Source: Bradyrhizobium sp. ISRA430 (lineage in GTDB: Bacteria; Pseudomonadota; Alphaproteobacteria; Rhizobiales; Xanthobacteraceae). From it: a stretch of DNA of 64,000 nucleotides. Positions within the stretch are counted from its first letter, which is position 1. The number at the start of each line of letters is the position of its first letter. Position numbers and translations under genes: made by a program. The notes beneath the pieces were generated by a model. That model saw only the letters and a list, made by a program, of their open reading frames with translations. It did no database searches and had not been told where the DNA came from. This document shows, piece by piece, positions 1 through 8,836 of this stretch. Location of the stretch: NCBI RefSeq assembly GCF_029909975.1, contig NZ_CP094516.1:7418501-7482500 (forward strand). The letters are read 5' to 3'.

Positions 1-1
1 T

Positions 2-490
2 GCGTTCAATGCGCAGCCATTTGAGCGCAACCGAAGTTGGGCCGGGGCGAGGCCTGAGGTCCGCATTATCGGCTACGACGCGCGCGGGGTAGCTGCTCAT
101 GTCGGGCTACTACGCCGCTTCATCAAGATTGGTGGGGTCGATCTACTCGTTGCCGAACTGGGCTTGTATGCGGTGCGCCCGGATCTCGAAGGGCTGGGAA
201 TCAGCCACGCAATGCGCGTGACGTATCCGATACTGCATGAGCTTGGGGTGCCATTCGGCTTTGGTACGGTTCGGCCTGCGCTTGAGAAGCATATGACCCG
301 ACTGGTCGAAAGGCGGGGGCTCGCCACCCTTATGTCTGGCATTCGCGTCCGCTCCACGCATCCGGATGTCTATCCCAATTTGTCGCCGATCCGCATCGAA
401 GACGTGATCGTGGTGGTTTTCCCGGTTGGACGCGCGATAAGCGAGTGGCCGGCCGGGACGATCATCGATCGGAACGGGCCTGAGTTGTGA
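2..490 (+). CDS. nodA: NodA, Nod-factor N-acyltransferase (5' truncated by window edge)
   Basis: NodA transfers a fatty acyl chain to the free amino group of the de-N-acetylated chitooligosaccharide backbone, in the cytoplasm. The reading frame is open from base 2 to the TGA at 488-490 and gives the last 162 residues of a family of about 196-210. Typical NodA stretches are present ([51 protein letters not shown] at the C-terminus). The stop overlaps the nodB GTG start, so the two are translationally coupled. The start codon and any upstream nod box lie outside the window. Identity is from strong family resemblance. Confidence 0.96.
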   Translation, partial: AFNAQPFERNRSWAGARPEVRIIGYDARGVAAHVGLLRRFIKIGGVDLLVAELGLYAVRPDLEGLGISHAMRVTYPILHELGVPFGFGTVRPALEKHMTRLVERRGLATLMSGIRVRSTHPDVYPNLSPIRIEDVIVVVFPVGRAISEWPAGTIIDRNGPEL

Positions 491-1146
491 AAGAGCCTTT
501 CACCTTATCTGCTGTCCGTTGCGACTACGCTGACGTGAGCGGAAGTCGCCCCGTCTATTTGACCTTTGATGATGGGCCAAATCCATTTTGCACGCCAGAG
601 GTGCTCGATGTGCTGGCGCAACATCGGATTCCGGCGACGTTCTTCGTGATCGGCACGTACGCGACCGAACAACCTGAACTCATTCGACGAATGGTCGCGG
701 AAGGGCACGAGGTTGCGAACCACACGATGACGCATCCGGATCTATCCAGATGCGGACCAGCGGAGGTACGCGATGAAGTGCTGATGGCGAGCGAGGCGAT
801 CCGTTCGGCGTGCCCGCAGGCCTCACCCAGGCACATGCGAGCACCTTACGGCAAGTGGACACAAGAGGTGCTCGCTGTGTCAGCGAGCTCTGGTCTCACA
901 GCTGTGCACTGGTCGGTCGATCCGAGAGATTGGTCCCGCCCCGGGGTTGATAGAATTGTGAATTCAGTACTGGCGAGCGTTCGCCCGGGTGCAATTGTGC
1001 TCCTGCACGACGGATATCCTCCTGATGAGGAGCGACCGTGCACTGATGCCACGCTGCGTGATCAGACCACGAAGGCGCTGTCACATCTGATCCCGGCACT
1101 ACAACGGCGCGGGTTTGTAATCCGTCCACTCCCTCAACTTCACTGA
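487..1146 (+). CDS. nodB: NodB, chitooligosaccharide deacetylase
   Basis: Removes the N-acetyl group from the non-reducing terminal GlcNAc of the chitin oligomer, preparing it for NodA. It is 219 residues, the usual length, and a single polysaccharide-deacetylase (NodB homology) domain. The metal and catalytic motif TFDDGPNP is at residues 26-33, followed by the zinc-ligand motif [10 protein letters not shown] near residue 78 and the RAPYGKW motif near 118. It starts with GTG overlapping the nodA stop (GTGA). nodC follows after 16 bases. Confidence 0.97.
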   Translation: MKEPFTLSAVRCDYADVSGSRPVYLTFDDGPNPFCTPEVLDVLAQHRIPATFFVIGTYATEQPELIRRMVAEGHEVANHTMTHPDLSRCGPAEVRDEVLMASEAIRSACPQASPRHMRAPYGKWTQEVLAVSASSGLTAVHWSVDPRDWSRPGVDRIVNSVLASVRPGAIVLLHDGYPPDEERPCTDATLRDQTTKALSHLIPALQRRGFVIRPLPQLH

Positions 1147-1162
1147 AAAAAACTGACACCCT

Positions 1163-2539
1163 ATGGACCTGCTCGCTACAACCAGTGCTGTCGCTGTTTC
1201 GTCTTATGCGCTGCTCTCGACGATCTACAAGAGCGCGCAAGCGCTTTATGCCCAGCCGGCGATTAACTCGTCGCTGCAGGACAACCTGGGACGATCGGAG
1301 GCGGTCCTTCCCAGTGTAGACGTCATCGTGCCATGCTTCAACGAGGATCCAATCACGCTCGCCGAATGTCTGGAGTCGCTTGCGAGTCAAGACTACACCG
1401 GAAAGCTACAGGTCTATGTGGTCGACGACGGATCTGCAAATCGCGACCTTGTCGCGCCTGTACACAAAATCTATGCGAACGATCCGAGGTTCAGCATCAT
1501 CTTGCTGGCAAACAACGTTGGAAAACGCAAGGCGCAGATCGCTGCAATACGCAGCTCATCCGGGGACCTGGTGCTCAACGTCGACTCGGATACGATACTT
1601 GCCGCTGACGTTGTCACGAAGCTGGTATCGAAGATGCATGACCCGCAAATCGGTGCGGCCATGGGTCAGTTGATAGCGAGCAATCGCAGCCAAACCTGGC
1701 TGACCAGGCTGATCGATATGGAATACTGGTTGGCGTGCAACGAAGAGCGCGCGGCGCAGGCGCGTTTCGGTGCCGTCATGTGCTGCTGCGGCCCATGTGC
1801 CATGTATCGTCGCTCCGCGCTCGCCTTGCTTCTTGATCAATACGAAGCGCAATTCTTTCGTGGGAAGCCGAGCGATTTCGGCGAGGATCGCCATCTAACG
1901 ATCCTCATGCTCAAGGCGGGATTTCGCACCGAATACGTCTCGGACGCGATCGCAGCAACGGTCGTCCCGGACAGCCTCGGGCCATATCTACGTCAGCAAC
2001 TCCGCTGGGCCCGCAGTACCTTCCGGGACACGTTCCTTGCATTACGCCTGCTGCCAGAGCTCGATGGCTATCTGACGCTAGACGTTATCGGGCAAAATCT
2101 CGGCCCGTTGCTTCTCGCCCTTTCATCACTGGCTGCGCTCGCACAGCTCCTAATCGTCGGCTCTGTGCCCTGGTGGACGGGATTGACGATTGCAGCAATG
2201 ACAATGGTCCGGTGCAGTGTGGCAGCCCTTCGTGCTCGCGAACTGCGGTTTCTCGGCTTCTCGCTCCACACACCGATCAATATCTTTCTCTTACTTCCTT
2301 TGAAGGCCTATGCGCTTTGTACATTGAGCAACAGCGATTGGCTATCGCGCAAGGTCGCCAATGTGCCGGCCGAAGGGGAAAAACAGTCTGTCATCCTGCA
2401 TCCGAACACTGGACGAAGTGCTGCAAGTAAATGGGGAATGTCTGGAACAATTCGTAAGGCGGGGTTTTCGCACCGTCCATCGAGCCTGACGGCAACGAAG
2501 AGTGTTTGCGGTCGCGATCGTTCGACTGCCTGCAAGTAG
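1163..2539 (+). CDS. nodC: NodC, N-acetylglucosaminyltransferase (chitin oligosaccharide synthase)
   Basis: Inner-membrane family 2 glycosyltransferase that polymerises UDP-GlcNAc into the Nod-factor backbone. At 458 residues it is somewhat shorter than many NodC proteins, with divergence mainly at the C-terminus. An N-terminal hydrophobic segment is followed by the GT2 domain: VDDGS near 90, the DSD motif near 140, GEDRHLT near 240 and QQLRWARS near 278 (the QxxRW product-binding motif). C-terminal hydrophobic segments run from about 305 to 400. nodS begins 11 bases after the stop. Confidence 0.97.
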   Translation: MDLLATTSAVAVSSYALLSTIYKSAQALYAQPAINSSLQDNLGRSEAVLPSVDVIVPCFNEDPITLAECLESLASQDYTGKLQVYVVDDGSANRDLVAPVHKIYANDPRFSIILLANNVGKRKAQIAAIRSSSGDLVLNVDSDTILAADVVTKLVSKMHDPQIGAAMGQLIASNRSQTWLTRLIDMEYWLACNEERAAQARFGAVMCCCGPCAMYRRSALALLLDQYEAQFFRGKPSDFGEDRHLTILMLKAGFRTEYVSDAIAATVVPDSLGPYLRQQLRWARSTFRDTFLALRLLPELDGYLTLDVIGQNLGPLLLALSSLAALAQLLIVGSVPWWTGLTIAAMTMVRCSVAALRARELRFLGFSLHTPINIFLLLPLKAYALCTLSNSDWLSRKVANVPAEGEKQSVILHPNTGRSAASKWGMSGTIRKAGFSHRPSSLTATKSVCGRDRSTACK

Positions 2540-2550
2540 GTGATTGGCTC

Positions 2551-3180
2551 ATGATCCTGGACGCAAACCATCAGCTATTAGAGCGAGAGTTGGCTGTCGA
2601 CGATCCATGGCGCCTCGACAGTAGTTCTTTCGAGCAGGAGCGATACGCGCAAATGCTCCGGATGTCGCGTTGCAATGGAGATGTCGCGTATGCCCTCGAA
2701 GTGGGATGTGCAGCCGGTGCGTTCACGGACATGCTGGCGCCGCTATGCGAACGACTCACCGTGGTCGATGTCATGCCGCAGGCGATCGAGCGAGCGCGAC
2801 TACGGACCCGGAAGTGGTCACATATCACGTGGGTAAACTGCGACATTCAGCGGTTCTCGACCACTGAGCAGTTCGATTTGATCGTCGTGGCCGAGGTTCT
2901 CTACTACCTCAACGACATTGTCGAGATGCATGCGGCTATCCGCAACCTGGTGAGTATGCTTGCGCCAAATGGAGCTCTGATTTTCGGGTCCGCACGTGAT
3001 GCCACATGTCAACGATGGGGTCATGCTGCGGGTGCCGAAACGGTGATCGCTCTCTTCAACGAGAGCCTATCGGAGGTCGAGCGTCTGCACTGCCACACCG
3101 AGTCGGTCAACGAAGACTGCTTGATCGTCCGGTTCCGGAAGCCGGGTCACTCGTCAGAACAATCAAACGTCGGTCACTAG
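2551..3180 (+). CDS. nodS: NodS, SAM-dependent N-methyltransferase
   Basis: Methylates the free amino group of the deacetylated terminal sugar of the Nod factor. The ATG at 2551, just after the nodC stop, gives 209 residues, the usual NodS length; an upstream in-frame start at 2506 would extend into nodC. The class I methyltransferase motif I (LEVGCAAGAF) is near residues 49-58, with FDLIVVAEVLYYL near 108. NodS acts after NodB and before NodA; nodSU commonly lies between nodC and nodI in Bradyrhizobium. Confidence 0.95.
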   Translation: MILDANHQLLERELAVDDPWRLDSSSFEQERYAQMLRMSRCNGDVAYALEVGCAAGAFTDMLAPLCERLTVVDVMPQAIERARLRTRKWSHITWVNCDIQRFSTTEQFDLIVVAEVLYYLNDIVEMHAAIRNLVSMLAPNGALIFGSARDATCQRWGHAAGAETVIALFNESLSEVERLHCHTESVNEDCLIVRFRKPGHSSEQSNVGH

Positions 3181-3193
3181 ACCAGGGGGTCGT

Positions 3194-4903
3194 ATGCGCA
3201 TCTGCGGCATCAAGTTAACACATGACGGGGCAATCGCTGTCGTGGAGGACGGGCGGCTTGTCTTTTGCACCGAGCAAGAGAAGTGCGGCAACGGTCCACG
3301 CTATCAAGCCGTCGAGAATCTCGATGCAGTCGTGCTCGCCTTGGCGGAGCATGGCCTGGATCCGCGGGATATCGATCAGTTCGTCATCGACGGCTGGGAT
3401 GGGGAGATTGAGTCGCAGTTCCAGGTCCTAAGTGGAGCTGTGCCGATCGCGCTGAAAGGGGCGCCATATGTCGAGCGCCATGCTGAGGGCCTTCTTGATT
3501 CCGTCGACGGCTTTGGCCTGATCCTCGGAGGCAAGGTGTTTCCATATAAGAGCTACCCGCACGTCACGGGCCACGTCGCGTCAGCATATAGCACCAGTCC
3601 CTTTTCCAGCGCGGGAAAACCCGCGTTCTGTCTGGTATGGGACGGCTGCATCTTTCCACGTCTTTACTATGTCGAACCTCGGGGGGCACGGCTCATTGCA
3701 TCGCTGTTTCCGATGATCGGCCATGCCTATGCTGCCGCGGGCCTTCACTTCGGCCCTTACAGGCAGCCGAACTGCTCCAGTTGGGATTTGGGCATCGCCG
3801 GCAAGCTGATGGCTTACATCGCGCTTGGCTCTGTCGACGAAAGCATCGTGGCAGTGTTTCAGGAGCTCTATGAAAAGCGCTTCGCCGCTGACACGGAGCA
3901 GGCTCGTCGCTACCGCGCGGACATCAACAATGCGGAATCGTCTCTTGCAGCTATGCACGACTTCTTCGAGGCAAGCGCATTGCGCCTGACGGGCAAGCGA
4001 GCGGAGGACGTCCTTGCGTCGTTTCATGTGTTCGTGGAAGGTCTTCTTGTCAAGGAAATGGCGATGGTTCTGCTGCGACACTCGTCGCTTCCGGGAGCGC
4101 GAAATCTATGTATCGCCGGAGGTTGCGGTCTCAATATCAAGTGGAACAGCGCGCTTCGTGCGACGGGATTGTTCGACGATGTTTGGGTGCCGCCGTTTCC
4201 GAATGACAGTGGCTCGGCAATCGGCGCTGCTTGCGGCGCGATGGCGGCGCAAAATGGCTTCGGGCCATTGGAATGGTCAGTCTACAGTGGTCCGGCCCTG
4301 CAGGACAGCGAGCTTCCGCCGGATTGGGAGGCGGCGCCGTGCAGTCTGCGTGAACTTGCGGCGATTCTCGCCGAGGACAAGCCGGTCATCTTCCTTTCCG
4401 GGCGCGCCGAGCTTGGGCCGCGGGCTTTGGGCGGCAGAAGCATTCTTGCAGCGCCGACCTCCCCGGCAATGAAGGATCATCTCAACGACATCAAGCGTCG
4501 CGAGCACTTCCGGCCGGTGGCGCCGATCTGTCTGGAGGATAGGGCGCCAGAGATCTTTAGCCCAGGTACGCCAGATCCTTACATGCTGTTCGATCACCAG
4601 ACCCGGGCGGAATGGCGCGACAAGGTCCCCGCTGTCGTCCATCTTGACGGCTCGGCGCGGCTGCAGACAATCTCCCGCAACTCTCCGCACAAAGTCGCCG
4701 CGCTTCTCGTCGAATTTGAGCAACTCACGGGGATTCCGCTGCTCTGCAACACGAGCGCCAACCTGCACGGACGGGGATTCTTCCCGGATGCTGCCGCGGC
4801 CTGCCAATGGGGGCGTGTCGAGCATGTGTGGTGCGACGGCCTGCTCTGGACCAAAACGGTCGTCAAGAAGCCATCGTCTGCGGAACGACTTCTGTCAGCC
4901 TAA
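3194..4903 (+). CDS. nodU: NodU, carbamoyltransferase
   Basis: Adds a 6-O-carbamoyl group to the non-reducing end of the Nod factor. It is 569 residues, the usual family length. The N-terminal Kae1-like domain carries [10 protein letters not shown] near residue 118 with metal-binding histidines and the [13 protein letters not shown] motif near 307. The C-terminal YrdC-like carbamoyl-phosphate part carries [28 protein letters not shown] and LLCNTSAN. It starts at ATG 3194, 13 bases after nodS, and is followed within two bases by nodI. Confidence 0.96.
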   Translation: MRICGIKLTHDGAIAVVEDGRLVFCTEQEKCGNGPRYQAVENLDAVVLALAEHGLDPRDIDQFVIDGWDGEIESQFQVLSGAVPIALKGAPYVERHAEGLLDSVDGFGLILGGKVFPYKSYPHVTGHVASAYSTSPFSSAGKPAFCLVWDGCIFPRLYYVEPRGARLIASLFPMIGHAYAAAGLHFGPYRQPNCSSWDLGIAGKLMAYIALGSVDESIVAVFQELYEKRFAADTEQARRYRADINNAESSLAAMHDFFEASALRLTGKRAEDVLASFHVFVEGLLVKEMAMVLLRHSSLPGARNLCIAGGCGLNIKWNSALRATGLFDDVWVPPFPNDSGSAIGAACGAMAAQNGFGPLEWSVYSGPALQDSELPPDWEAAPCSLRELAAILAEDKPVIFLSGRAELGPRALGGRSILAAPTSPAMKDHLNDIKRREHFRPVAPICLEDRAPEIFSPGTPDPYMLFDHQTRAEWRDKVPAVVHLDGSARLQTISRNSPHKVAALLVEFEQLTGIPLLCNTSANLHGRGFFPDAAAACQWGRVEHVWCDGLLWTKTVVKKPSSAERLLSA

Positions 4904-4904
4904 G

Positions 4905-5825
4905 ATGAACATGTCCACGGTAGCGATCGACCTTGCCGGCGTGAAAAAGTCATTTGGCGACAAGGTCATCGTCAATGAACTGTCGTTCTCGGTTGCGCGC
5001 GGAGAATGCTTCGGCCTGCTTGGGCCAAATGGAGCTGGCAAGAGCACGATTGTGCGTATGCTCCTCGGCATGATTTCGCCGGACGCAGGCAAGATTACGG
5101 TCCTCAATGAGCCTGTGCCTGCCCGCTCTCGTGTGGCGCGTGTGCGCATCGGCGTGGTGCCGCAGTTCGATAACCTTGAACTCGAGTTCACCGTGCGAGA
5201 GAATCTGCTTGTGTTTGGCCGCTATTTCGGCATGAGCGCTCGCAAGATCGAGGCGGTCGCGCCATCGCTGCTCGAGTTTGCGCGCCTCGAAAGCAAGGCG
5301 GACGTGCGCGTCTCCGAGTTGTCCGGTGGCATGAAGAGGCGGCTGACACTCGCGCGTGCCCTGATTAATGATCCACATCTACTCGTGATGGACGAGCCTA
5401 CAACTGGTCTGGATCCGCATGCACGCCACCTGATTTGGGAACGCCTGCGAGTTCTGCTTGCGCGTGGCAAGACGATCCTCTTGACCACTCACTTCATGGA
5501 AGAGGCCGAACGCCTATGCGACCGGCTGTGCGTGCTTGAGAGTGGATGCAAGATCGCCGAAGGCAAGCCCGACGCCTTGATCGACGAGCATATCGGCTGC
5601 AACGTGATCGAAATCTATGGCGGTGATCCACTTCAGCTCCGTGAGCTGATCAGGCCTTATGCGGGGCACATCGAAGTGAGTGGAGAAACGCTTTTTTGCT
5701 ATGCGCCATACCCGGAGCAGGTCCGCGTGCACCTGCGGGGGCGAGCGGACCTTCGCGTCCTGCAGCGCCCGCCCAATCTCGAGGACGTGTTTTTGCGGTT
5801 GACCGGGCGCGAGATGGAGAAATGA
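4905..5825 (+). CDS. nodI: NodI, ATP-binding subunit of the Nod-factor exporter
   Basis: ATPase of the NodIJ ABC exporter, which secretes lipo-chitooligosaccharides across the inner membrane. The ATG at 4905 (or 4911) gives about 306 residues, the usual length; longer readings run back into nodU. Walker A is GPNGAGKST near residue 44, the signature is LSGGMKRRL near 143, and Walker B is [12 protein letters not shown] near 163, followed by the H-loop TTHFMEEAE. The C-terminal tail [13 protein letters not shown] is typical of NodI/CcmA-type exporters. nodJ starts four bases after the stop. Confidence 0.96.
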   Translation: MNMSTVAIDLAGVKKSFGDKVIVNELSFSVARGECFGLLGPNGAGKSTIVRMLLGMISPDAGKITVLNEPVPARSRVARVRIGVVPQFDNLELEFTVRENLLVFGRYFGMSARKIEAVAPSLLEFARLESKADVRVSELSGGMKRRLTLARALINDPHLLVMDEPTTGLDPHARHLIWERLRVLLARGKTILLTTHFMEEAERLCDRLCVLESGCKIAEGKPDALIDEHIGCNVIEIYGGDPLQLRELIRPYAGHIEVSGETLFCYAPYPEQVRVHLRGRADLRVLQRPPNLEDVFLRLTGREMEK

Positions 5826-5828
5826 GCG

Positions 5829-6617
5829 ATGGGTGAAGCTTATGCGGCGGTTATGCCCGCTAACGCATACAACTGGATCGCGGTATGGCGTCGAAATTTT
5901 CTGGCATGGAGGAAAGTCGCGCTTGCATCGCTTCTCGGCAATCTCGCAGATCCGATAACCAATCTGTTTGGTCTCGGCTTTGGCCTCGGACTCATCGTGG
6001 GACGGGTTGAGGGGACTTCGTACATCGCTTTTCTGGCGGCGGGTATGGTCGCGATCAGCGCCATGACATCCGCGACCTTTGAAACCCTATATGCGGCCTT
6101 TGCTCGCATGGATGCCAAGCGCACCTGGGAGGCAATCCTGTTCACACAGCTCACGCTTGGCGATATCGTTCTAGGTGAACTGGTGTGGGCGGCTAGTAAG
6201 TCCGTTCTGGCCGGGACAGCAATCGGGATTGTCGCTGCCACGCTGGGTTATGCATCCTGGACGTCCATTTTCTGTGCGATACCAACAGTCGCCCTTACTG
6301 GCCTTGTCTTCGCCAGCCTGGCAATGGTCGTCATAGCTCTTGCGCCAACTTACGATTACTTCGTGTTTTACCAGTCGCTCATTCTTACGCCCATGGTGTT
6401 TCTGTGTGGCGCGGTCTTTCCGGCAAGCCAACTGCCCAGCTCATTTCAGCACTTCGCCGGCTTGTTGCCGCTCGCACATTCGGTCGACCTCATTCGCCCG
6501 GTGATGCTTGAGCGCGGCGCCGGCGACGCTGTGCTGCATGTCGGTGCGCTTTGCTTGTACGCGGTGTTGCCCTTCTTCGTGTCGACGGTCCTGTTTCGCC
6601 GCCGCCTGCTGCGTTGA
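5829..6617 (+). CDS. nodJ: NodJ, ABC-2 type permease of the Nod-factor exporter
   Basis: Membrane partner of NodI. It is 262 residues, the usual length, with about six hydrophobic segments and the ABC-2 permease signature region near [26 protein letters not shown] (residues about 177-202, quoted here only as its start FVFYQSL and end ASQLP). It directly follows nodI and closes the nodABCSUIJ block. After it the tight gene packing breaks, and nodZ is preceded by a short ORF. Confidence 0.95.
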   Translation: MGEAYAAVMPANAYNWIAVWRRNFLAWRKVALASLLGNLADPITNLFGLGFGLGLIVGRVEGTSYIAFLAAGMVAISAMTSATFETLYAAFARMDAKRTWEAILFTQLTLGDIVLGELVWAASKSVLAGTAIGIVAATLGYASWTSIFCAIPTVALTGLVFASLAMVVIALAPTYDYFVFYQSLILTPMVFLCGAVFPASQLPSSFQHFAGLLPLAHSVDLIRPVMLERGAGDAVLHVGALCLYAVLPFFVSTVLFRRRLLR

Positions 6618-6663
6618 CATGAAATTCCGCCAAAACGCCAAAGTGAATTGATGCCTTCTCACG

Positions 6664-6894
6664 ATGCTCTTTTGCGATAGCTCGAGGCTACTCAACCCGC
6701 CAGAGCAGCAGCTGCATGGCTTGAGGGCTATCGTACGTTCGCTGCTATCGGCTGCATGTAAGGGAGCCAGGCCATCCGACGCACAGGGTGGCATCTGGCA
6801 TCCGACTGAAATCGGGCACGTCGACGCAACACCGCTGAAGAAAATACGCAAACTGTTGAAAGAACGCGGCTCACCAGGGATAGCGCTGCTATGA
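6664..6894 (+). CDS. Small hypothetical protein between nodJ and nodZ
   Basis: A 76-residue ORF starting at ATG 6664. I do not recognise the product. Its TGA overlaps the ATG of the long nodZ reading frame (ATGA at 6891-6894), which suggests coupling or a real coding tail. The sequence is soluble-looking, with a basic stretch (LKKIRKLLKERG) near the C-terminus. In related bradyrhizobia nolMNO genes occupy this place; this could be a remnant of one of them, but nothing in it clearly matches NolO. Chance ORF remains possible. Confidence 0.35.
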   Translation: MLFCDSSRLLNPPEQQLHGLRAIVRSLLSAACKGARPSDAQGGIWHPTEIGHVDATPLKKIRKLLKERGSPGIALL

Positions 6895-8000
6895 AGTTCT
6901 ACCGACGCAGCTCGCCGGCACCGCGATTTCAGGCCATGGCGTCGGACGAGATGAGTGAGATGTCTGCAATGACGTCTCTTGTCCAAACAGGAGCCCGGGA
7001 AGAGGCAATGCAGATGGCTAGCGGTTCGAGGAATGACCGGTTTGTAGTTTCCCGACGACGTACGGGGTTCGGCGATTGCTTGTGGTCACTGGCGGCAGCC
7101 TGGCGTTTTGCAAAGCAGACAGGACGGACGCTAGCCATTGATTGGCGGGGATCTTGTTATCTCGATGAGCCATTCACCAATGCCTTTCCAGTCTTCTTCA
7201 AACCGGTTCAAGGCATTGCTGGCGTGCGGGTGATTTGCGACGACGAGATCAATCAGTGTTCATTTCCGGGACCATTCTTCCCCGCATGGTGGAACAAGCC
7301 TTCCATCGATTGCGTCTATCGCCCGGACGAGCAGATTTTCCGGGAACGCGACGAACTCGACCAACTATTCCAAAGTCAGAAAGATAGTGACGCTAACACG
7401 GTTGTGTGTGACGCTTGCCTGATGTGGCGCTGCGATCAGGAGGCCGAACGAGAAATCTTTCGGAGCATCAAGCCACGACCTGAAATTCAGGCTCGGATTG
7501 ATGCTATCTACCGCGAGCACTTTGAATCGTGCAGCGTAATCGGCATCCATGTCCGGCATGGCAACGGCGAGGACATTATGGGGCATGCTCCCTACTGGGC
7601 TGACCCGGAGCGCGCCTTGCGACAGGTCTGTAATGCCATTGATAAGGCTAGGGGGTTACCCCACGCAAAACCCGTGAGGGCTTTCCTGTGCACGGACAGC
7701 GCGCTCGTCCTTGAGAAGGTTTCGACTATATTTCCTGATGTTTTCACGATCCCAAAAAGGTTCCAGGCACCTCAGACCGGCCCATTGCACAACGCCGCGC
7801 TCGGAGCCGAGGGCGGCTTTTCCGCCCTCATCGACATGTATCTCCTTGCGCGCTGCGACACCGTGATCCGTTTTCCCCCGACGAGCGCCTTCACGCGCTA
7901 TGCGCGTCTCTTTGCCCCACGCGTTATAGAATTCGATTTGAACGATCCGAGCCGCTTGATCGTGATTGAACAAACCTCGCAAGAGCTCGTGACTTCATGA
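6891..8000 (+). CDS. nodZ: NodZ, GDP-fucose-dependent alpha-1,6-fucosyltransferase
   Basis: Adds L-fucose to O-6 of the reducing-terminal GlcNAc of the Nod factor (GT23 family). The conserved protein begins around RRRTGFGDCLWSLA, and the family motifs VIGIHVRHGNGED (GDP-fucose-binding region) and FPPTSAFTRYARLF are present. The longest frame is 369 residues. An internal ATG at 7014, with AGAGG eight bases upstream, would give 328 residues, closer to the crystallised forms of about 325, so the start is uncertain. The short ORF at 7997 overlaps its stop. Confidence 0.95.
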   Translation: MKFYRRSSPAPRFQAMASDEMSEMSAMTSLVQTGAREEAMQMASGSRNDRFVVSRRRTGFGDCLWSLAAAWRFAKQTGRTLAIDWRGSCYLDEPFTNAFPVFFKPVQGIAGVRVICDDEINQCSFPGPFFPAWWNKPSIDCVYRPDEQIFRERDELDQLFQSQKDSDANTVVCDACLMWRCDQEAEREIFRSIKPRPEIQARIDAIYREHFESCSVIGIHVRHGNGEDIMGHAPYWADPERALRQVCNAIDKARGLPHAKPVRAFLCTDSALVLEKVSTIFPDVFTIPKRFQAPQTGPLHNAALGAEGGFSALIDMYLLARCDTVIRFPPTSAFTRYARLFAPRVIEFDLNDPSRLIVIEQTSQELVTS

Positions 8001-8185
8001 AAGCCATAGCCCGCCTGATCGATCTGATTGCCGCTTTTTGCATCCAGCAGTATTGGCAGATCTTTTCGGGGCGGCAATTGTCTGCCCAAAGTGATGCTCT
8101 GCCGGGAACTTCCACCGGAGAACAGACCGACGCGGCAGCCGAATATATTCCGCTGAAGTTCGACGTCGACAACAATGACCCTTAA
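7997..8185 (+). CDS. Small hypothetical protein overlapping the end of nodZ
   Basis: A 62-residue ORF whose ATG overlaps the nodZ stop (ATGA at 7997-8000). It has a hydrophobic N-terminal part (LIDLIAAFCIQQYWQIF, about residues 7-23) and a polar acidic tail ending in DVDNNDP. I do not recognise a family. The four-base overlap at this end mirrors the one before nodZ and suggests it is translated together with nodZ. It could also be the truncated start of a lost downstream nodulation gene. Confidence 0.35.
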   Translation: MKAIARLIDLIAAFCIQQYWQIFSGRQLSAQSDALPGTSTGEQTDAAAEYIPLKFDVDNNDP

Positions 8186-8208
8186 CTTGCCGCCGCCGCG
8201 TTAAAGAG

Positions 8209-8503
8209 GTGGAACACGTCTACGTCGTCGCCCCGGGGCGGATCCGCAAGTCGAAGCTAATCGGTGGTCGATCGCGGATGAATATATCGAAAGGGTCTCC
8301 GTTCAGCCGGCGAGTCTTGGCGGTCGGCACTCGCTGGTGCGGACGGGCGCTCTCGAGATCCACTATTTTGAGGAAAGAGTCAGTACGCCAGGTCGTGGTC
8401 CGGAATCAATCTGCCCGGCGATGTGCCAGTGCTGGACACAGCAGAGCAGGGCGCCATGAAGTCAGCATCAGTCGCCGACGAAACTAACGTACAAAGCTGG
8501 TAA
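8209..8503 (+). pseudogene. Frameshifted remnant resembling an FkbM-type methyltransferase
   Basis: Joining three frames gives a continuous family-like reading: EHVYVVAPG (from 8209), then DPQVEANRWSIADEYIERVS and QPASLGGRHS in the next frame, then INLPGDVPVLDT near 8403-8440, ending at TAA 8501-8503. The pattern HVY-x-P-N-x-ANRW-x-RVSVQP resembles the SAM-binding core of FkbM methyltransferases, the family to which the Nod-factor fucose 2-O-methyltransferase NoeI belongs. That would make sense beside nodZ, but the family call rests on pattern memory only. At least two frameshifts make it non-functional. Confidence 0.35.
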
Positions 8504-8661
8504 CGTCAGCTTTTCAGTTGAGGCGGCTACTGGCCACGGCCGCTATCCTGATCGATCGTTGCCTCGGCGAGAGGCGCTGGCCATCTTTTGGCTTTTCCGG
8601 TTGTGCGATCAGGAAAGAGAGCGCGGCTCGTAGCCTTGTGTTGACGCAGGCGAGTGTGCTC

Positions 8662-8676
8662 GCGACATTACGTAGC
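8662..8676 (+). promoter_or_regulatory. Second, imperfect RegR-like box upstream of fixR
   Basis: Reads GCGACATTACGTAGC, matching 14 of 15 positions of the RegR box consensus GNGRCRTTNNGNCGC. It lies exactly 80 bp upstream of the perfect box. Whether it binds RegR is inference. Confidence 0.4.
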
Positions 8677-8741
8677 TGATGCACCATCGCTGTCACAAAG
8701 CACACGCACCGCGTCTTGAACCCGCCAAGCATTCCGCGTGC

Positions 8742-8756
8742 GCGACATTAGGACGC
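8742..8756 (+). promoter_or_regulatory. RegR box (upstream activator site) of the fixR-nifA operon
   Basis: Reads GCGACATTAGGACGC, matching every defined position of the RegR consensus GNGRCRTTNNGNCGC described for Bradyrhizobium. Its centre is about 64 bp upstream of the start point predicted from the -24/-12 element, close to the known activator position for fixR. RegR (partner of sensor RegS) would drive basal aerobic and anaerobic nifA expression from here. Confidence 0.8.
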
Positions 8757-8786
8757 AAAACGGAAGCGGATTTACATGCATCGCAG

Positions 8787-8801
8787 TGGCCCAAATCCTG
8801 C
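8787..8801 (+). promoter_or_regulatory. -24/-12 (sigma-54, RpoN) promoter of fixR-nifA
   Basis: TGGCCCAAATCCTGC has the invariant GG and GC ten bases apart and matches eight of eleven defined positions of TGGCACGNNNNTTGC. It is 36 bases upstream of the fixR GTG. In Bradyrhizobium this promoter is used by RpoN with NifA autoactivation at low oxygen. Confidence 0.75.
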
Positions 8802-8836
8802 TACGCGTGCGGCGCGCAGCAGGAGAGGAGGCGGGC

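Noticed and set aside
3581..4825. Minus-strand ORFs of 166 and 182 residues opposite nodU
   Set aside because: Antisense shadows of nodU without any recognisable motif.
8514..8732. Minus-strand ORF of 72 residues upstream of fixR
   Set aside because: It overlaps the RegR-like box region, has no start signal or recognisable family, and looked only faintly like a transposase tail.
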